54,971 bases of DNA from Acidobacteriota bacterium (GTDB taxonomy: Bacteria; Acidobacteriota; Thermoanaerobaculia; Thermoanaerobaculales; Thermoanaerobaculaceae). Location: positions 1 through 54,971 of the forward strand of contig SCRJ01000158.1 of assembly GCA_004298115.1 (NCBI GenBank). The letters are read 5' to 3'. The translations under genes and the position numbers were made by a program. Positions 41,737 to 49,860 of the stretch are shown here, in pieces (within the stretch, counting starts at the first letter, position 1; the number at the start of each line of letters is the position of its first letter). A model generated the notes under the pieces. That model was not told where the DNA came from. It saw nothing but the letters and a program-made list of their open reading frames with translations, and made no database searches.

Positions 41737-43740
41737 GTGCACGACGATCACAGCGCACCGGCCCGGCCGCCCTTGGCCGGTCCGACACGTGGCCACGCCG
41801 ATCGCGCCGACGGGACGAACGGCCGCCAGCCGCGCCCGACGACGCGCCGGGAGATTCGACCGTCCGCGACGCGGGACCCGGCGTTCGTCGCAGCCGGATG
41901 GGCCGTGATCGCCAACGGCCTAGTGGGGGTGCTCCTCGCCGAGGCCGGTCCGATGGCCGGCGGTGGCGTTGGGGTCGCGACCGCCGCCTCGTTGTGGGAC
42001 GTGCTCAACGGCGCCGGCCTCCTGCGAGCCCGCGGCCTGGCCGGAATCGCGCCGAACGTGTGGCGGATCCTGGCCATCATCCGCCTCGCTCTCCAGGCGC
42101 TGCTGCTCTACGGCGCGGGCGCAGGGACAGCCCACCACCTTCGAAACCTTCAGCTGCTGCAGGCCACCCCGGCGATGCTCGGGCTCGTCTGCTTGTTGGC
42201 TTTCCTTCCCCGGTCGCGAGCGCTCATCGGAGCGTGTGCGTTTGTCTGGGCCGCAACGCCGGCCGTGCTCGTGCTCCAGGTCGCCGGCTACCGGCCGATC
42301 CTCGTCATGAAGAGGGTGGCGCAGGTGCGCGACGCGGCCCTCGAGCGCCTCGAGTTTTCCGATCCCGAGAGTGGTCTGACGGTCAGCCTTCCTTCGGGGT
42401 GGTACCTCTTGCCGGCCGACAACCCGTTTTGGCCGGCGGGGCCGGGCACGGACGCGGTCATCGCCTGCCCGCGCGCCGAGCTGTTCGGGACGATTCGCAG
42501 GGAGTTCATGGCAGGGAGCAAGGTGCCATACGACGGCCAGCCGGTCAGCCGGTATCTCGACGGCGTCGTGGCCGACCGGACGCGGCAGTTTCCTGCCACC
42601 CGGGTGCTGACGCGAGAGCCACTGCCCGGCCTCGACGCCCCGGCCGAGCGGGTCGTCATGGCGACGACGGATGCGGGTGGCAGGAGCCTCATCGTCTTCG
42701 CCGCCGCTTTCGACGACGGCTACCGCTTCCATCTGATTTCGGCGTCGTGTCCCAAGGCGGAGCAGGACGAGGCGACCCGGGAGTTCGGGGCTCTCGAAGA
42801 TCGAGTGGACTTCACCAGGACAACCGAGGAGCGCGAGGGCGACGCCGTGACGCGGATGACGGCGGGCGGCTCGTCTCCTGCCGACGACGCGTTGCGGGCG
42901 TTCGCGCGGTACATCCTGAGGCACCGCCTCAGCGAGGAGGAGGCGCACGCGCTCGGCATGAGGTTGGGAGCGACGATGTACAGGCCCCTCTCCGCCGCGG
43001 AGGCGGTGGAACTCGCTCCGGCCTCGGGTCGAAGCCTGGTCGCGCTGCCGGAGCATGACCTCGGGCCCCTGAAGACCCAGGGCGCAGTGATGAGGGTCAC
43101 CGACCGCGAGACGGTCGCGAAGGCGGCGGTCGGGAGCATCGATCCGCGCGCCCGCGAAGGCGCGGCCTCGCTCATCGCCGACCAGGGCCTCCTCGCCAAG
43201 CTCGCGATCGAGGACCCGGATCCGCGCGTCCGCCTGGTCGCGGTCAGGCGGCTCACCGATCAGAGCGTGCTGCGCAGGTTGGCGATCGGGGAGACAAATT
43301 GGGGCCCCCGCCAGGCCGCCATCATGAAGCTTAAGGATCAGAGCGTTCTCGCACGACTGGCGACCCAGGATGCGGACTGGCGGGTCCGGTGCTACGCGAC
43401 CGGAGGGCTCACCGATCAGGAGCTGCTGGCAAAACTGGCGACCGGGGACAGGGAATGGAGTGTCCGGGCGGCCGCCGCGGCGAAGCTCACCGATCAGGCG
43501 GTCCTCGCCGGGATCTTGAACGACGAGAGGGAAGCGGTCGTACGGCGGGCCGCCGTTCGCAGGGTCACCGACCGCGCGCTGCTGGCCAAGCTGGCGACCG
43601 GGGACGCGGATGCGGACGTCCGGTACGGCGCCGTCGGCAGGCTCACCGATCCCGCGTTGCTCGCCAGGATCGCGGCCGCCGACAAGTCCGCGTGGATCCG
43701 CCAGGCCGCGCAGTACCGTCTCGACGAGCTTCCTCGCTAG
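41737..43740 (+). CDS. Membrane protein with eight 26-residue LRV/HEAT-like repeats
   Basis: A protein of 667 residues from GTG 41737 (GAGGGTG upstream; start uncertain). After a polar N-terminus come about four transmembrane segments (roughly 50-70, 72-92, 105-125 and 150-180). A globular domain follows (ESGLTVSLPSGWYLLPADNPFW; about 205-360). The C-terminal 210 residues consist of eight repeats of exactly 26 residues (43096-43719), for example LTDQELLAKLATGD plus a VR-AA helix. They resemble leucine-rich-variant or HEAT repeats that form binding superhelices. No enzyme motif is seen. The role is unknown. Confidence 0.8.
   Translation: MHDDHSAPARPPLAGPTRGHADRADGTNGRQPRPTTRREIRPSATRDPAFVAAGWAVIANGLVGVLLAEAGPMAGGGVGVATAASLWDVLNGAGLLRARGLAGIAPNVWRILAIIRLALQALLLYGAGAGTAHHLRNLQLLQATPAMLGLVCLLAFLPRSRALIGACAFVWAATPAVLVLQVAGYRPILVMKRVAQVRDAALERLEFSDPESGLTVSLPSGWYLLPADNPFWPAGPGTDAVIACPRAELFGTIRREFMAGSKVPYDGQPVSRYLDGVVADRTRQFPATRVLTREPLPGLDAPAERVVMATTDAGGRSLIVFAAAFDDGYRFHLISASCPKAEQDEATREFGALEDRVDFTRTTEEREGDAVTRMTAGGSSPADDALRAFARYILRHRLSEEEAHALGMRLGATMYRPLSAAEAVELAPASGRSLVALPEHDLGPLKTQGAVMRVTDRETVAKAAVGSIDPRAREGAASLIADQGLLAKLAIEDPDPRVRLVAVRRLTDQSVLRRLAIGETNWGPRQAAIMKLKDQSVLARLATQDADWRVRCYATGGLTDQELLAKLATGDREWSVRAAAAAKLTDQAVLAGILNDEREAVVRRAAVRRVTDRALLAKLATGDADADVRYGAVGRLTDPALLARIAAADKSAWIRQAAQYRLDELPR
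43096..43719 (+). repeat. Eight in-frame 78-bp repeats
   Basis: Each unit encodes 26 residues beginning [LVI][TKA]D[QRP]. The eight units run 43096-43719 without a gap, and six more codons (LDELPR) follow. DNA similarity between units is moderate, so they are older than the 285-bp repeats at 39653-40496. Confidence 0.85.
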
Positions 43741-44190
43741 GCGGGCCGCGAGCGGGCCCTGGGCCGGGCGGGCACGCCAGCGAATCATGGATACCCCGTG
43801 CAACGGTTTCACCTCCCCGGCCTCCCAGCCTCGCCGGGTGGCCGACGGGAGGCCCGAACCTTCCTTGGCGCGCGACGCAGCGGGCTGTACGACCCGCAGG
43901 CCCGGCGGCCCGCCCGCCGGGGAGGGACACCGAACGCGATGCGGCGGCCGCCGTCACCGCCCCGCGGTCCCCGACTTGGGTCAGCCGACACCGTTCGCCG
44001 CCGGCGTCGCCCCGTGCGTCCTCGCCAAGGGACAGGTGACCGGGCGCCGAGCGAACCCCGCCGAACCCCGCGCTTTTCACTATTTTATTGTGCTCACATG
44101 ACTTATACAGATATCGGCGGCTGGCACCATCCTTGCGGGTCTCCCCCGCAGGTGGCCGGCCCGCTGCGGCCACCGGAAGGGAGGCGACCC
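43741..44190. other. Intergenic, no convincing gene
   Basis: This 450-base stretch has no frame that looks like protein. It contains an 8-base inverted repeat, GGCCTCCC/GGGAGGCC (43819-43826 and 43847-43854), and an AT-rich patch at about 44074-44110, with TATACA (44104-44109), that may be the promoter of the small lipoprotein gene. Confidence 0.55.
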
Positions 44191-44448
44191 ATGCGCAGCA
44201 TGGAGCGGACACCATCTCGCACCGCCATCGTGGCGGTCACTGCACTCATGTTGGCCACGGGCCTCTCGTCTTGCATCGCGACGTTCGGCCCGCGCGGCCG
44301 GCTTCACGGTCGTGACCATGACCGCGACCGCGACCGCCAGCACTCGCAGTACGACCGCCGCGACGAGGATCACGGGCGCGGCCCCGGCCGGATCGATTGG
44401 CTGAGCGCCATCGTGAGGCCGCTGCCGCCCACTTCCACCTCGATGTAG
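44191..44448 (+). CDS. Small His/Asp/Arg-rich lipoprotein
   Basis: A protein of 85 residues from ATG 44191 (GGAAGGGAGGCGACCC upstream). A hydrophobic leader ends in the lipobox LSSC. The mature part is a low-complexity run (HGRDHDRDRDRQHS, then DRRDEDHGRG). His/Asp-rich tails often bind metals; that is inference. The frame upstream of this ATG is non-coding. A strong terminator follows at 44468-44513. No homologue is recognised. Confidence 0.65.
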   Translation: MRSMERTPSRTAIVAVTALMLATGLSSCIATFGPRGRLHGRDHDRDRDRQHSQYDRRDEDHGRGPGRIDWLSAIVRPLPPTSTSM

Positions 44449-44467
44449 GCCGTGACGGCACACCCCG

Positions 44468-44517
44468 GCGGGGCGGCGCCGCGCCGATCAACGTGGCGCC
44501 GGCGCCGCCCCGCTTTC
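44468..44517 (+). terminator. Intrinsic terminator after the small lipoprotein
   Basis: A perfect 14-base inverted repeat (GCGGGGCGGCGCCG, 44468-44481; CGGCGCCGCCCCGC, 44500-44513) with an 18-base loop, followed by TTT, a near-classical terminator. Confidence 0.7.
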
Positions 44518-44620
44518 CCGACCGGCGCCCGCTGCGGCCGCCGAACCTTCGCCGCAGTGCGACGTACACCCCAGCACGAACCGTGGGGCGGGTCGCATGG
44601 CCGCCGGGAAAGGGGACCAC

Positions 44621-45157
44621 ATGGATCGCAAGGAGTTCCTAAAGAGCGCGTGCGGCCTGGGCGTGTGCGGGTGCGCGCTGAGCGTTCTCGGTGCCGCGGG
44701 CCCGTTGGTTGCGGCCGAGGCGCCGGCCGAGGACCAGCGGTTGGCGTTCGCCAGGTATCAGCTCGCGAAGCTGCTCGGCTTCATGACGGAAGGCACACCG
44801 GCCCAGAGCTGCGCGAGCGTCCTCGAGAAGACCGGCCGCGAGTGCGCCAAGCTCGGGCAGGTCGGAGCCAGGTTCAAGGGCGACCCCGAAGGCTATTTCG
44901 CCGCCGCCAGGAAGAACTGGGGCACCGAGTTCGCCTGGGACAAGGCAAGGGGCGTCGTCACCGTAGCGGTTGCCGAAGGCGACTGCGGCTGCCCCCTGGT
45001 GGACCAGCGGCGGACGCCGGCGGTCTGGTGCAACTGCTCCGTCGGGTACCAGAAGGAAAGCTTCGAGGCGATCTTCGGCCGGCCGGTCCGGGCCCGCCTC
45101 AAGGAGTCCAAACTCGCCGGCGCCAAGCGCTGCGTCTTCGAGGTGTCGCTGGCATAG
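44621..45157 (+). CDS. Exported Cys-rich protein B (paralogue of 40948-41502)
   Basis: A protein of 178 residues from ATG 44621 (RBS GGAAAGGGGACCAC). The leader MDRKEFLKSACGLGVCGCALSV is Tat-like but has Arg-Lys. It keeps the same Cys order as the paralogue: LEKTGREC, CGCP (122-124), CNCS (137-139), FGRPVRARL and KRCVF (171). Four additional Cys lie in or near the leader. The two genes lie 3.1 kb apart in opposite directions, both next to proteins of unknown role. A metal- or disulfide-based function is inferred, not shown. Confidence 0.82.
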   Translation: MDRKEFLKSACGLGVCGCALSVLGAAGPLVAAEAPAEDQRLAFARYQLAKLLGFMTEGTPAQSCASVLEKTGRECAKLGQVGARFKGDPEGYFAAARKNWGTEFAWDKARGVVTVAVAEGDCGCPLVDQRRTPAVWCNCSVGYQKESFEAIFGRPVRARLKESKLAGAKRCVFEVSLA

Positions 45158-45265
45158 CTGGCGATTTCCGCCTGCATCCGCGCATCGGACATTGGCGGTC
45201 CAGGAGCGGCCGGACGTACCGCCCGCCGACGTCCGCACTCCCAAGGTGAGACGGTGATCCCCGAT

Positions 45266-45643
45266 CTAGGCGCTGCGGCGCGCGCGTGGCTTGGCGGACC
45301 GCCGCGCCGGAGAGTCGGGGAGGGCGATCCAGCGCTCGGCCCACCCGGCGATCGCCTCGATCGCCGCCGCCAACTCGCGGCCCTTCTTCGTGAGGGCGTA
45401 CTCGACGCGGACGGGCGTCTCGGGCACGACGGTGCGCTGCACGATTCCTTGCCCCTCGAGCTCCTGCAGCCGCTCGCTCAGCATCCGGTCGGTGATCCCC
45501 GGGACGGCGGCCCGCAGCGTGGCGAAGCGGCAGCGGGTCTTCAGCAGGACGTAGAGGATCGCGCCGGTCCAGCGCCGGCCGATCAGCTCGCTCGCCCGGT
45601 GGAACCGGGGGCACAACGTCGGGATGTCTCGCGGCTCTCGCAT
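45266..45643 (-). CDS. HxlR-family transcriptional regulator (YodB/CatR-like)
   Basis: A protein of 125 residues from ATG 45643 (GGAAGGGG upstream); ATG 45682 is in frame but lacks a site. The winged-helix core is CPRFHRASELIGRRWTGAILYVLL, then FATLRAAVPGITDRMLSERLQELEGQGIVQR and ETPVRVEYALTKKGREL. It keeps the N-terminal Cys (TLCPRF) found at the same place as redox-sensing Cys6 of Bacillus YodB, which responds to quinones. Divergent DoxX, pirin and dioxygenase genes, with palindromes between, fit a repressor of that operon. Confidence 0.92.
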   Translation of the reverse strand: MREPRDIPTLCPRFHRASELIGRRWTGAILYVLLKTRCRFATLRAAVPGITDRMLSERLQELEGQGIVQRTVVPETPVRVEYALTKKGRELAAAIEAIAGWAERWIALPDSPARRSAKPRARRSA

Positions 45644-45686
45644 AGCCCCTTCCGGATCGCACAGTACCGCCTTGTCAGGCATTTTG

Positions 45687-45713
45687 CAAGTAGCTACTTG
45701 ACAGGTAGCTACT
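45687..45713. promoter_or_regulatory. Tandem GTAGCTAC palindromes, HxlR operator
   Basis: CAAGTAGCTACTTG (45687-45700) is a perfect 14-base palindrome, and a second core GTAGCTAC lies at 45705-45712, 15 bases centre to centre. Both lie between the divergent regulator and DoxX genes and overlap the promoter. Confidence 0.85.
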
Positions 45714-45727
45714 ATGCAATATATAGT
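45698..45727 (+). promoter_or_regulatory. Promoter of doxX-pirin-dioxygenase operon
   Basis: TTGACA (45698-45703) and TATAGT (45722-45727), 18 bases apart. The -35 box overlaps the first palindrome, and the spacer contains the second, as for a repressible promoter. Confidence 0.8.
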
Positions 45728-45748
45728 CATCGGCGGAGGGTGACGAAT

Positions 45749-46255
45749 ATGAGCTCCGGATTACTCATCGCAAGGCTGGTGTTGGGGTTGCTGATGGCGG
45801 CCCACGGCACACAAAAGCTCCTCGGGTGGTTCGGCGGCTCCGGGCTCGCCGGCACGGCCGGGTTCTTCGAGTCGCTCGGCTTTCGGCCCGGGCGGCTGTT
45901 CGCGGTGCTGGCCTCGTCGGCGGAGCTGACGGGAGGCGTGCTGGTGGCCGTGGGCCTGCTGGGACCACTGGGACCGGCCGCGGTGGTCGCGGTGATGGTC
46001 GTGGCCGCCGGTTCCGTGCACTGGAATGGCGGTTTGTTTGCAATGACGAACGGGATCGAGGTCCCGCTGCTGTACGCGACCAGCGCGGCGGCGCTGGCGC
46101 TCACCGGGCCGGGGGCGTACTCGCTCGACCGGCTGCTGGGCCTGACGCCGTTGTGGACCCCGGCGATCGCGTGGGGAGCGCTCGCGCTCGGGCTTGCCGG
46201 CGGCGCCGCGAACCTCGCGTTGCGGCGCCCCGTCGCGGCCGCCCCGGCGGCGTGA
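45749..46255 (+). CDS. DoxX-family membrane protein (CatD-like)
   Basis: A protein of 168 residues from ATG 45749 (CGGAGGG upstream). Four hydrophobic segments are typical of DoxX: GLLIARLVLGLLMAAHGTQKLLGWFGG, AGFFESLGFRPGRLFAVLASSAELTGGVLVAVGLL, PAAVVAVMVVAAGSVHW, and a last one near 138-158. DoxX proteins are quinol-linked or act with thiol stress systems; CatD of Bacillus is one. It is the first gene of an operon with a pirin and a dioxygenase under the HxlR-type operator. Confidence 0.92.
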   Translation: MSSGLLIARLVLGLLMAAHGTQKLLGWFGGSGLAGTAGFFESLGFRPGRLFAVLASSAELTGGVLVAVGLLGPLGPAAVVAVMVVAAGSVHWNGGLFAMTNGIEVPLLYATSAAALALTGPGAYSLDRLLGLTPLWTPAIAWGALALGLAGGAANLALRRPVAAAPAA

Positions 46256-46278
46256 GGGGCCAAGAAAGGAGAACGGCG

Positions 46279-47187
46279 ATGTCCATCCGACCGATCAAAC
46301 GCATCCGCCAGACCAAACCCACGATTGAGGGCGCGGGCGTCAAACTACAGCGCGCCTTCGGCTTCGGAACCACGAGCGAGTTCGACCCGTTTCTGCTCCT
46401 CGACGACTTCCGCAACGAGGACCCCGCCGACTACCTCGCCGGCTTCCCGTGGCACCCCCATCGGGGGATCGAGACGATCACGTACGTGCTCGCCGGCTCG
46501 GTCGCCCACGGCGACAGCCTCGGCAACAAGGGCAACCTGGGCGCGGGGGACGTGCAGTGGATGACGGCTGGGCGCGGGATCATGCACCAGGAGATGCCGA
46601 AGGGCGACCCGAGCGGCCGCATGCACGGCTTTCAGCTGTGGGCGAACCTGCCCGCCTCGTTGAAGATGACCGCGCCGCGCTACCAGGACGTCAAGGCGGC
46701 CGACATCCCCGAGGTCGTCGAGGACGACGGCACGAGGGCGCGCGTGATCGTCGGCGAGTTCTGGGGCAAGACCGGCCCGGTCGAGGGCGTCGCGGCCGAC
46801 CCCAGTTACGTCGACCTGTCGGTGCCGCCGGGCGTGCGCCGGCGCATCGCCGTGGACCGGGAGCGCAACGTCTTTGCGTACGTCTTCGCGGGGTCCGGGA
46901 GGTTCCGCGACGCCTCCGAGCCGCGCCAGGTGCTCACCGAGAAGGTCACACCGACCGCCGCGAGCGACGCGGCGTACGACGCCGCCGGCAACCGCTCGCT
47001 GGTGCTGTTCGACCGCGGCGACGAGGTCGTCGTGCAGGCCGGCGACGAGGGGATCCGCTTCCTCCTCGTCTCGGGCAAGCCGCTCGAGGAGCCGGTCGCA
47101 TGGTACGGCCCGATCGTGATGAACACGCAGGCCCAGCTCGAGCAGGCGTTCAACGAGCTGCGCAGCGGCACATTCATCAAGAAGTGA
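46279..47187 (+). CDS. Pirin-family protein
   Basis: A protein of 302 residues from ATG 46279 (GAAAGGAG upstream). It is a two-domain cupin. The N-terminal cupin has the Fe ligands FPWHPHRGIETITYVLAG (HxH) and MHQEMP. The C-terminal domain holds the Pirin_C pattern and ends PLEEPVAWYGPIVMNTQAQLEQAFNEL. Pirins such as YhhW show quercetin 2,3-dioxygenase activity; others act in stress regulation. It lies 23 bases after doxX. Together with the next gene it fits detoxification of aromatic or quinone compounds. Confidence 0.93.
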   Translation: MSIRPIKRIRQTKPTIEGAGVKLQRAFGFGTTSEFDPFLLLDDFRNEDPADYLAGFPWHPHRGIETITYVLAGSVAHGDSLGNKGNLGAGDVQWMTAGRGIMHQEMPKGDPSGRMHGFQLWANLPASLKMTAPRYQDVKAADIPEVVEDDGTRARVIVGEFWGKTGPVEGVAADPSYVDLSVPPGVRRRIAVDRERNVFAYVFAGSGRFRDASEPRQVLTEKVTPTAASDAAYDAAGNRSLVLFDRGDEVVVQAGDEGIRFLLVSGKPLEEPVAWYGPIVMNTQAQLEQAFNELRSGTFIKK

Positions 47188-47287
47188 CGGCAGGGGCCGG
47201 AGACAAGCCGGCCGCGCCGGACGCGGGACGCCGGACGGGTTGATCCGTCGACGCGTCACGGAGGATCGGAATCACGGGAGGACGACC

Positions 47288-48106
47288 ATGGAACGGGAGA
47301 CGACGAGCCCGGCCGAATCCGAAAGACGCCCGGCGAGCGGGCGCATGCCGGTGATCTTCGCGGCGCACGGCGCGCCGGTGCTGCTCGACGACGCGGTGTG
47401 GATGGGGCAACTGGCCGCCTGGGCGGCCGCGATGCCGAAGCCGACGAGCGTCCTGATGGTCTCCGCGCACTGGGAGGAGCGGCCGGCCGCGCTCGGCGCC
47501 ACCCGGACGGTGCCGCTCGTGTACGACTTCTCCGGCTTCCCGGAGCGCTACTACCGGACGCGCTACCCGTCCCCGGGCGCGCCGGACCTTGCGGCCGGCG
47601 TGCGCGACTTGCTGCGCCGCAGCGACATCCCGTACACCGACGAGCCGGAGCGCGGCCTCGACCATGGGGCGTACGTGCCCCTCGTGGCGATGTATCCGGA
47701 CGCCGACGTGCCGGTGCTCCAGCTCTCGATGCCGCGCCTCGACCCGCAGGAACTCTTCGAGCTCGGGCGGGCGCTCGCGCCGCTGCGCGACGAGGGTGTG
47801 CTGGTGTTCGGCAGCGGCTTCCTTACGCACAACATGCGGTACGCGTTCCGCCCCGGCACGCCCGAATGGGCGAAGGAGTTCGACGCCTGGGCTGCAGCCG
47901 CGCTCTCGCGCTTCGACGTGGATGCGTTGCTCGATTTCCGGCGCCGCGCCCCGGCGGCGCAGACGGCGCTGCCGACGTGGGAGCACTACGCGCCCGTGCT
48001 CGTCGCGGCCGGAGCCGCCAGCGAAACGGCGGCCCCACCGACGTTCCCGATCACCGGGTACTGGATGGAGGGGGCGTTCACGAAGCGCTCAGTGCAGTTC
48101 GGTTGA
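47288..48106 (+). CDS. Class III extradiol (LigB/DODA-type) dioxygenase
   Basis: A protein of 272 residues from ATG 47288. The fold shows VIFAAHGAPVLLDD, MVSAHWEERPA (active-site His), GLDHGAYVPLVAMYPDADVPVLQLSM and FGSGFLTHNM, characteristic of the LigB-like YgiD/4,5-DOPA dioxygenase family. It probably opens catechol-type rings. Bacillus CatE, an unrelated-fold catechol 2,3-dioxygenase, occupies the same regulatory place under YodB/CatR, so this enzyme may be the functional equivalent. About 100 bases separate it from the pirin gene. Confidence 0.92.
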   Translation: MERETTSPAESERRPASGRMPVIFAAHGAPVLLDDAVWMGQLAAWAAAMPKPTSVLMVSAHWEERPAALGATRTVPLVYDFSGFPERYYRTRYPSPGAPDLAAGVRDLLRRSDIPYTDEPERGLDHGAYVPLVAMYPDADVPVLQLSMPRLDPQELFELGRALAPLRDEGVLVFGSGFLTHNMRYAFRPGTPEWAKEFDAWAAAALSRFDVDALLDFRRRAPAAQTALPTWEHYAPVLVAAGAASETAAPPTFPITGYWMEGAFTKRSVQFG

Positions 48107-48369
48107 CCGCCGCGCCCGCTGGACGCGTGTTCGGCGACGAGCCCGTGGCGATCATGGGCGCCAACCCGGGGATGGGGGAAACCGGACTTCCTCAGGTGGC
48201 ACGGCTGCCGGTCCTCCGCGCCCTCGGGACCCGCGTGTGGGTCGGCAGGCAGCTCTACGTCGCCGGTATGGCCAATGCGTTCCACAACGACGAGGGGAGA
48301 CGGCGATACCCGGTGCCGGAAGTGAAAGGTCATCGCGGCGCGTGCCACACGTTCGGGCGGTTCACCGGC

Positions 48370-48597
48370 TCAGACCGAGAGGGTCCCCGCCCCCCGCTGA
48401 TCGCCTTCCACGGGTGGATTGGCAACAGTACCCGTGGGGCGTACGGCACGAACGGCGATTTCCCGCCCGCACCGCGGACACCGGGGCGGGCCCCACGTCG
48501 GGCCCACCGGCCAGTCATTCACGTCCCACCCCCCACACTGCTGCGCCGCCGCCTTCTGCTCCAGGAAGCTGCGAAGCTCCGTGAGTTCGTCCGTCAT
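48370..48597 (-). CDS. Possible small zinc-ribbon-like protein
   Basis: A protein of 75 residues from ATG 48597, preceded by GGAGGTTACGGAG. The start MTDELTELRSFLEQKAAAQQC is helix-like, and CPRCG (near 40-44) looks like half of a zinc ribbon. The remainder is low complexity. Only weak evidence: no family and no partner gene. Confidence 0.35.
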   Translation of the reverse strand: MTDELTELRSFLEQKAAAQQCGGWDVNDWPVGPTWGPPRCPRCGREIAVRAVRPTGTVANPPVEGDQRGAGTLSV

Positions 48598-48958
48598 CTC
48601 CGTAACCTCCATCCCATTTCGCTTGGCCCGCACTGCGGACGGATCTGACAACAATGGGCGTCCTCTCTTCATTCTTCCCACGACCGACCGGGCCGCCGCG
48701 GCGGACCGCCTCGGAGCCGAGCGGGTCGGCACGAACGGGTTGCGGACCCCTCGTGCCCGCCACGCTCCCGTCAACTCTCGTTGGCCCATGAGGAGGACGC
48801 CCCCGCTGTCTCAATTCGACTATCGTCCGGACGGGGCGGACCATCGTCATCCATTTGCATGATGCTTTCGGCGACGATGTCGCAGCGGCCGATCCCTGTC
48901 GGGCGGCGAGCCGAGGCCAGCCGCGGGCAGGCGGCGGGAGGCGGTCTCACGTTCTGAG

Positions 48959-48987
48959 TTGACTCCGGCAAGGCGAATGGGTAGCAT
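48959..48987 (+). promoter_or_regulatory. Promoter of hydrolase-LuxR pair
   Basis: TTGACT (48959-48964) and TAGCAT (48982-48987) with 17-base spacing, 36 bases before the hydrolase ATG at 49023. Confidence 0.65.
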
Positions 48988-49022
48988 TTGTGTCATAGAT
49001 TTGTCCCAAACAAGGGGTGCCG

Positions 49023-49856
49023 ATGGGTGTCGTGCGCGGACTCCTGACCGAAACCGCAGGAAGCGGGCCGCCGGTGCTCGTCATGCACGGCGGCATGGGG
49101 ATGGATCATCGCTATTTTTGCCCCTGGCTCGACACCCTCGGCCGCGGTGCGACGTTGGTGTACTACGACCATCGCGGGAACGGGGGGTCGGACGACCCCG
49201 ACGATTGGCAGGCGCTCGGCCTCGCGCAGTGGGCCGCGGACGCGGACGCCGTGCGGGCCTCGGTTGGCGCCGACAGGATCGTCGTGCTCGGGCACTCGTG
49301 CGCGGTGTTCCTCGCGCTCGAGTACGCGCGGCGCTACCCGCAGCGCGTGGCGGGGCTGATCCTGTGCGCCGGCGCGCCGGTGATCGACTACGGGGAGACG
49401 ATCCTCGCGTTGGCGACCGCCAGGGGAACCGCGGCGCAGCTTGCCAGCCTCACCGCCCTATTCACCGCCGCGGAGCTCGACGACGAGAGCTTCAAGGCCC
49501 ATTACCTGGCGGCGCTGCCGCTGTACTTCCATCGCTACCGCCCTGAGTACGGGGAGCACATCGGCCGCAGCGTCAGGTTCGGCGCGAAGGCCTTCCTGCA
49601 CGGCCGGGTCAAGCTGTTCGCCGAATTCGACAGCCGGCCGTGGTTGCCGACGATCGGCGTTCCGGCCCTCGTCATCGGGGGGCGGGACGACATCATCGCG
49701 CCGGTGTCCGCCGGGGCCGAGCGCTTGGCGAACGGTCTCCCGCAGGCCGAGCTCGTGCTCTTCGAGGCCAGCGGGCACTTTCCGTTCGTCGAGGAGACCG
49801 AACGGTTTGCCGAGGTGGTGAGCGGTTGGCTCGCTCGCCAGGGTCAGGCGGGGTAG
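49023..49856 (+). CDS. Alpha/beta hydrolase (proline iminopeptidase-like)
   Basis: About 277 residues from ATG 49023 (AAGGGG 7 bases upstream; GTG 49017 is possible). Motifs: VLVMHGGMGMDHRYFCPWLD, YYDHRGNGGSDDP, nucleophile GHSCAV, and GGRDDIIAP plus SGHFPFVEE for the acid and His. It resembles peptidase S33-type enzymes. No signal peptide is evident, so it is cytoplasmic. It lies 4 bases before a LuxR-type regulator, with which it is cotranscribed. The substrate is unknown. Confidence 0.87.
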   Translation: MGVVRGLLTETAGSGPPVLVMHGGMGMDHRYFCPWLDTLGRGATLVYYDHRGNGGSDDPDDWQALGLAQWAADADAVRASVGADRIVVLGHSCAVFLALEYARRYPQRVAGLILCAGAPVIDYGETILALATARGTAAQLASLTALFTAAELDDESFKAHYLAALPLYFHRYRPEYGEHIGRSVRFGAKAFLHGRVKLFAEFDSRPWLPTIGVPALVIGGRDDIIAPVSAGAERLANGLPQAELVLFEASGHFPFVEETERFAEVVSGWLARQGQAG

Positions 49857-49860
49857 GCCC

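Larger units (their letters stand above)
48107..49022. other. Mostly non-coding stretch
   Basis: Over 900 bases with no well-supported gene. A candidate small minus-strand gene lies at 48370-48597 and a promoter at 48959-48987. Other open frames here have poor composition or no plausible start. Confidence 0.55.

Noticed and set aside
48107-48369. Continuation of, or a decayed gene after, the dioxygenase
   Set aside because: The open frame has no family pattern, no ribosome site and composition unlike the real genes.
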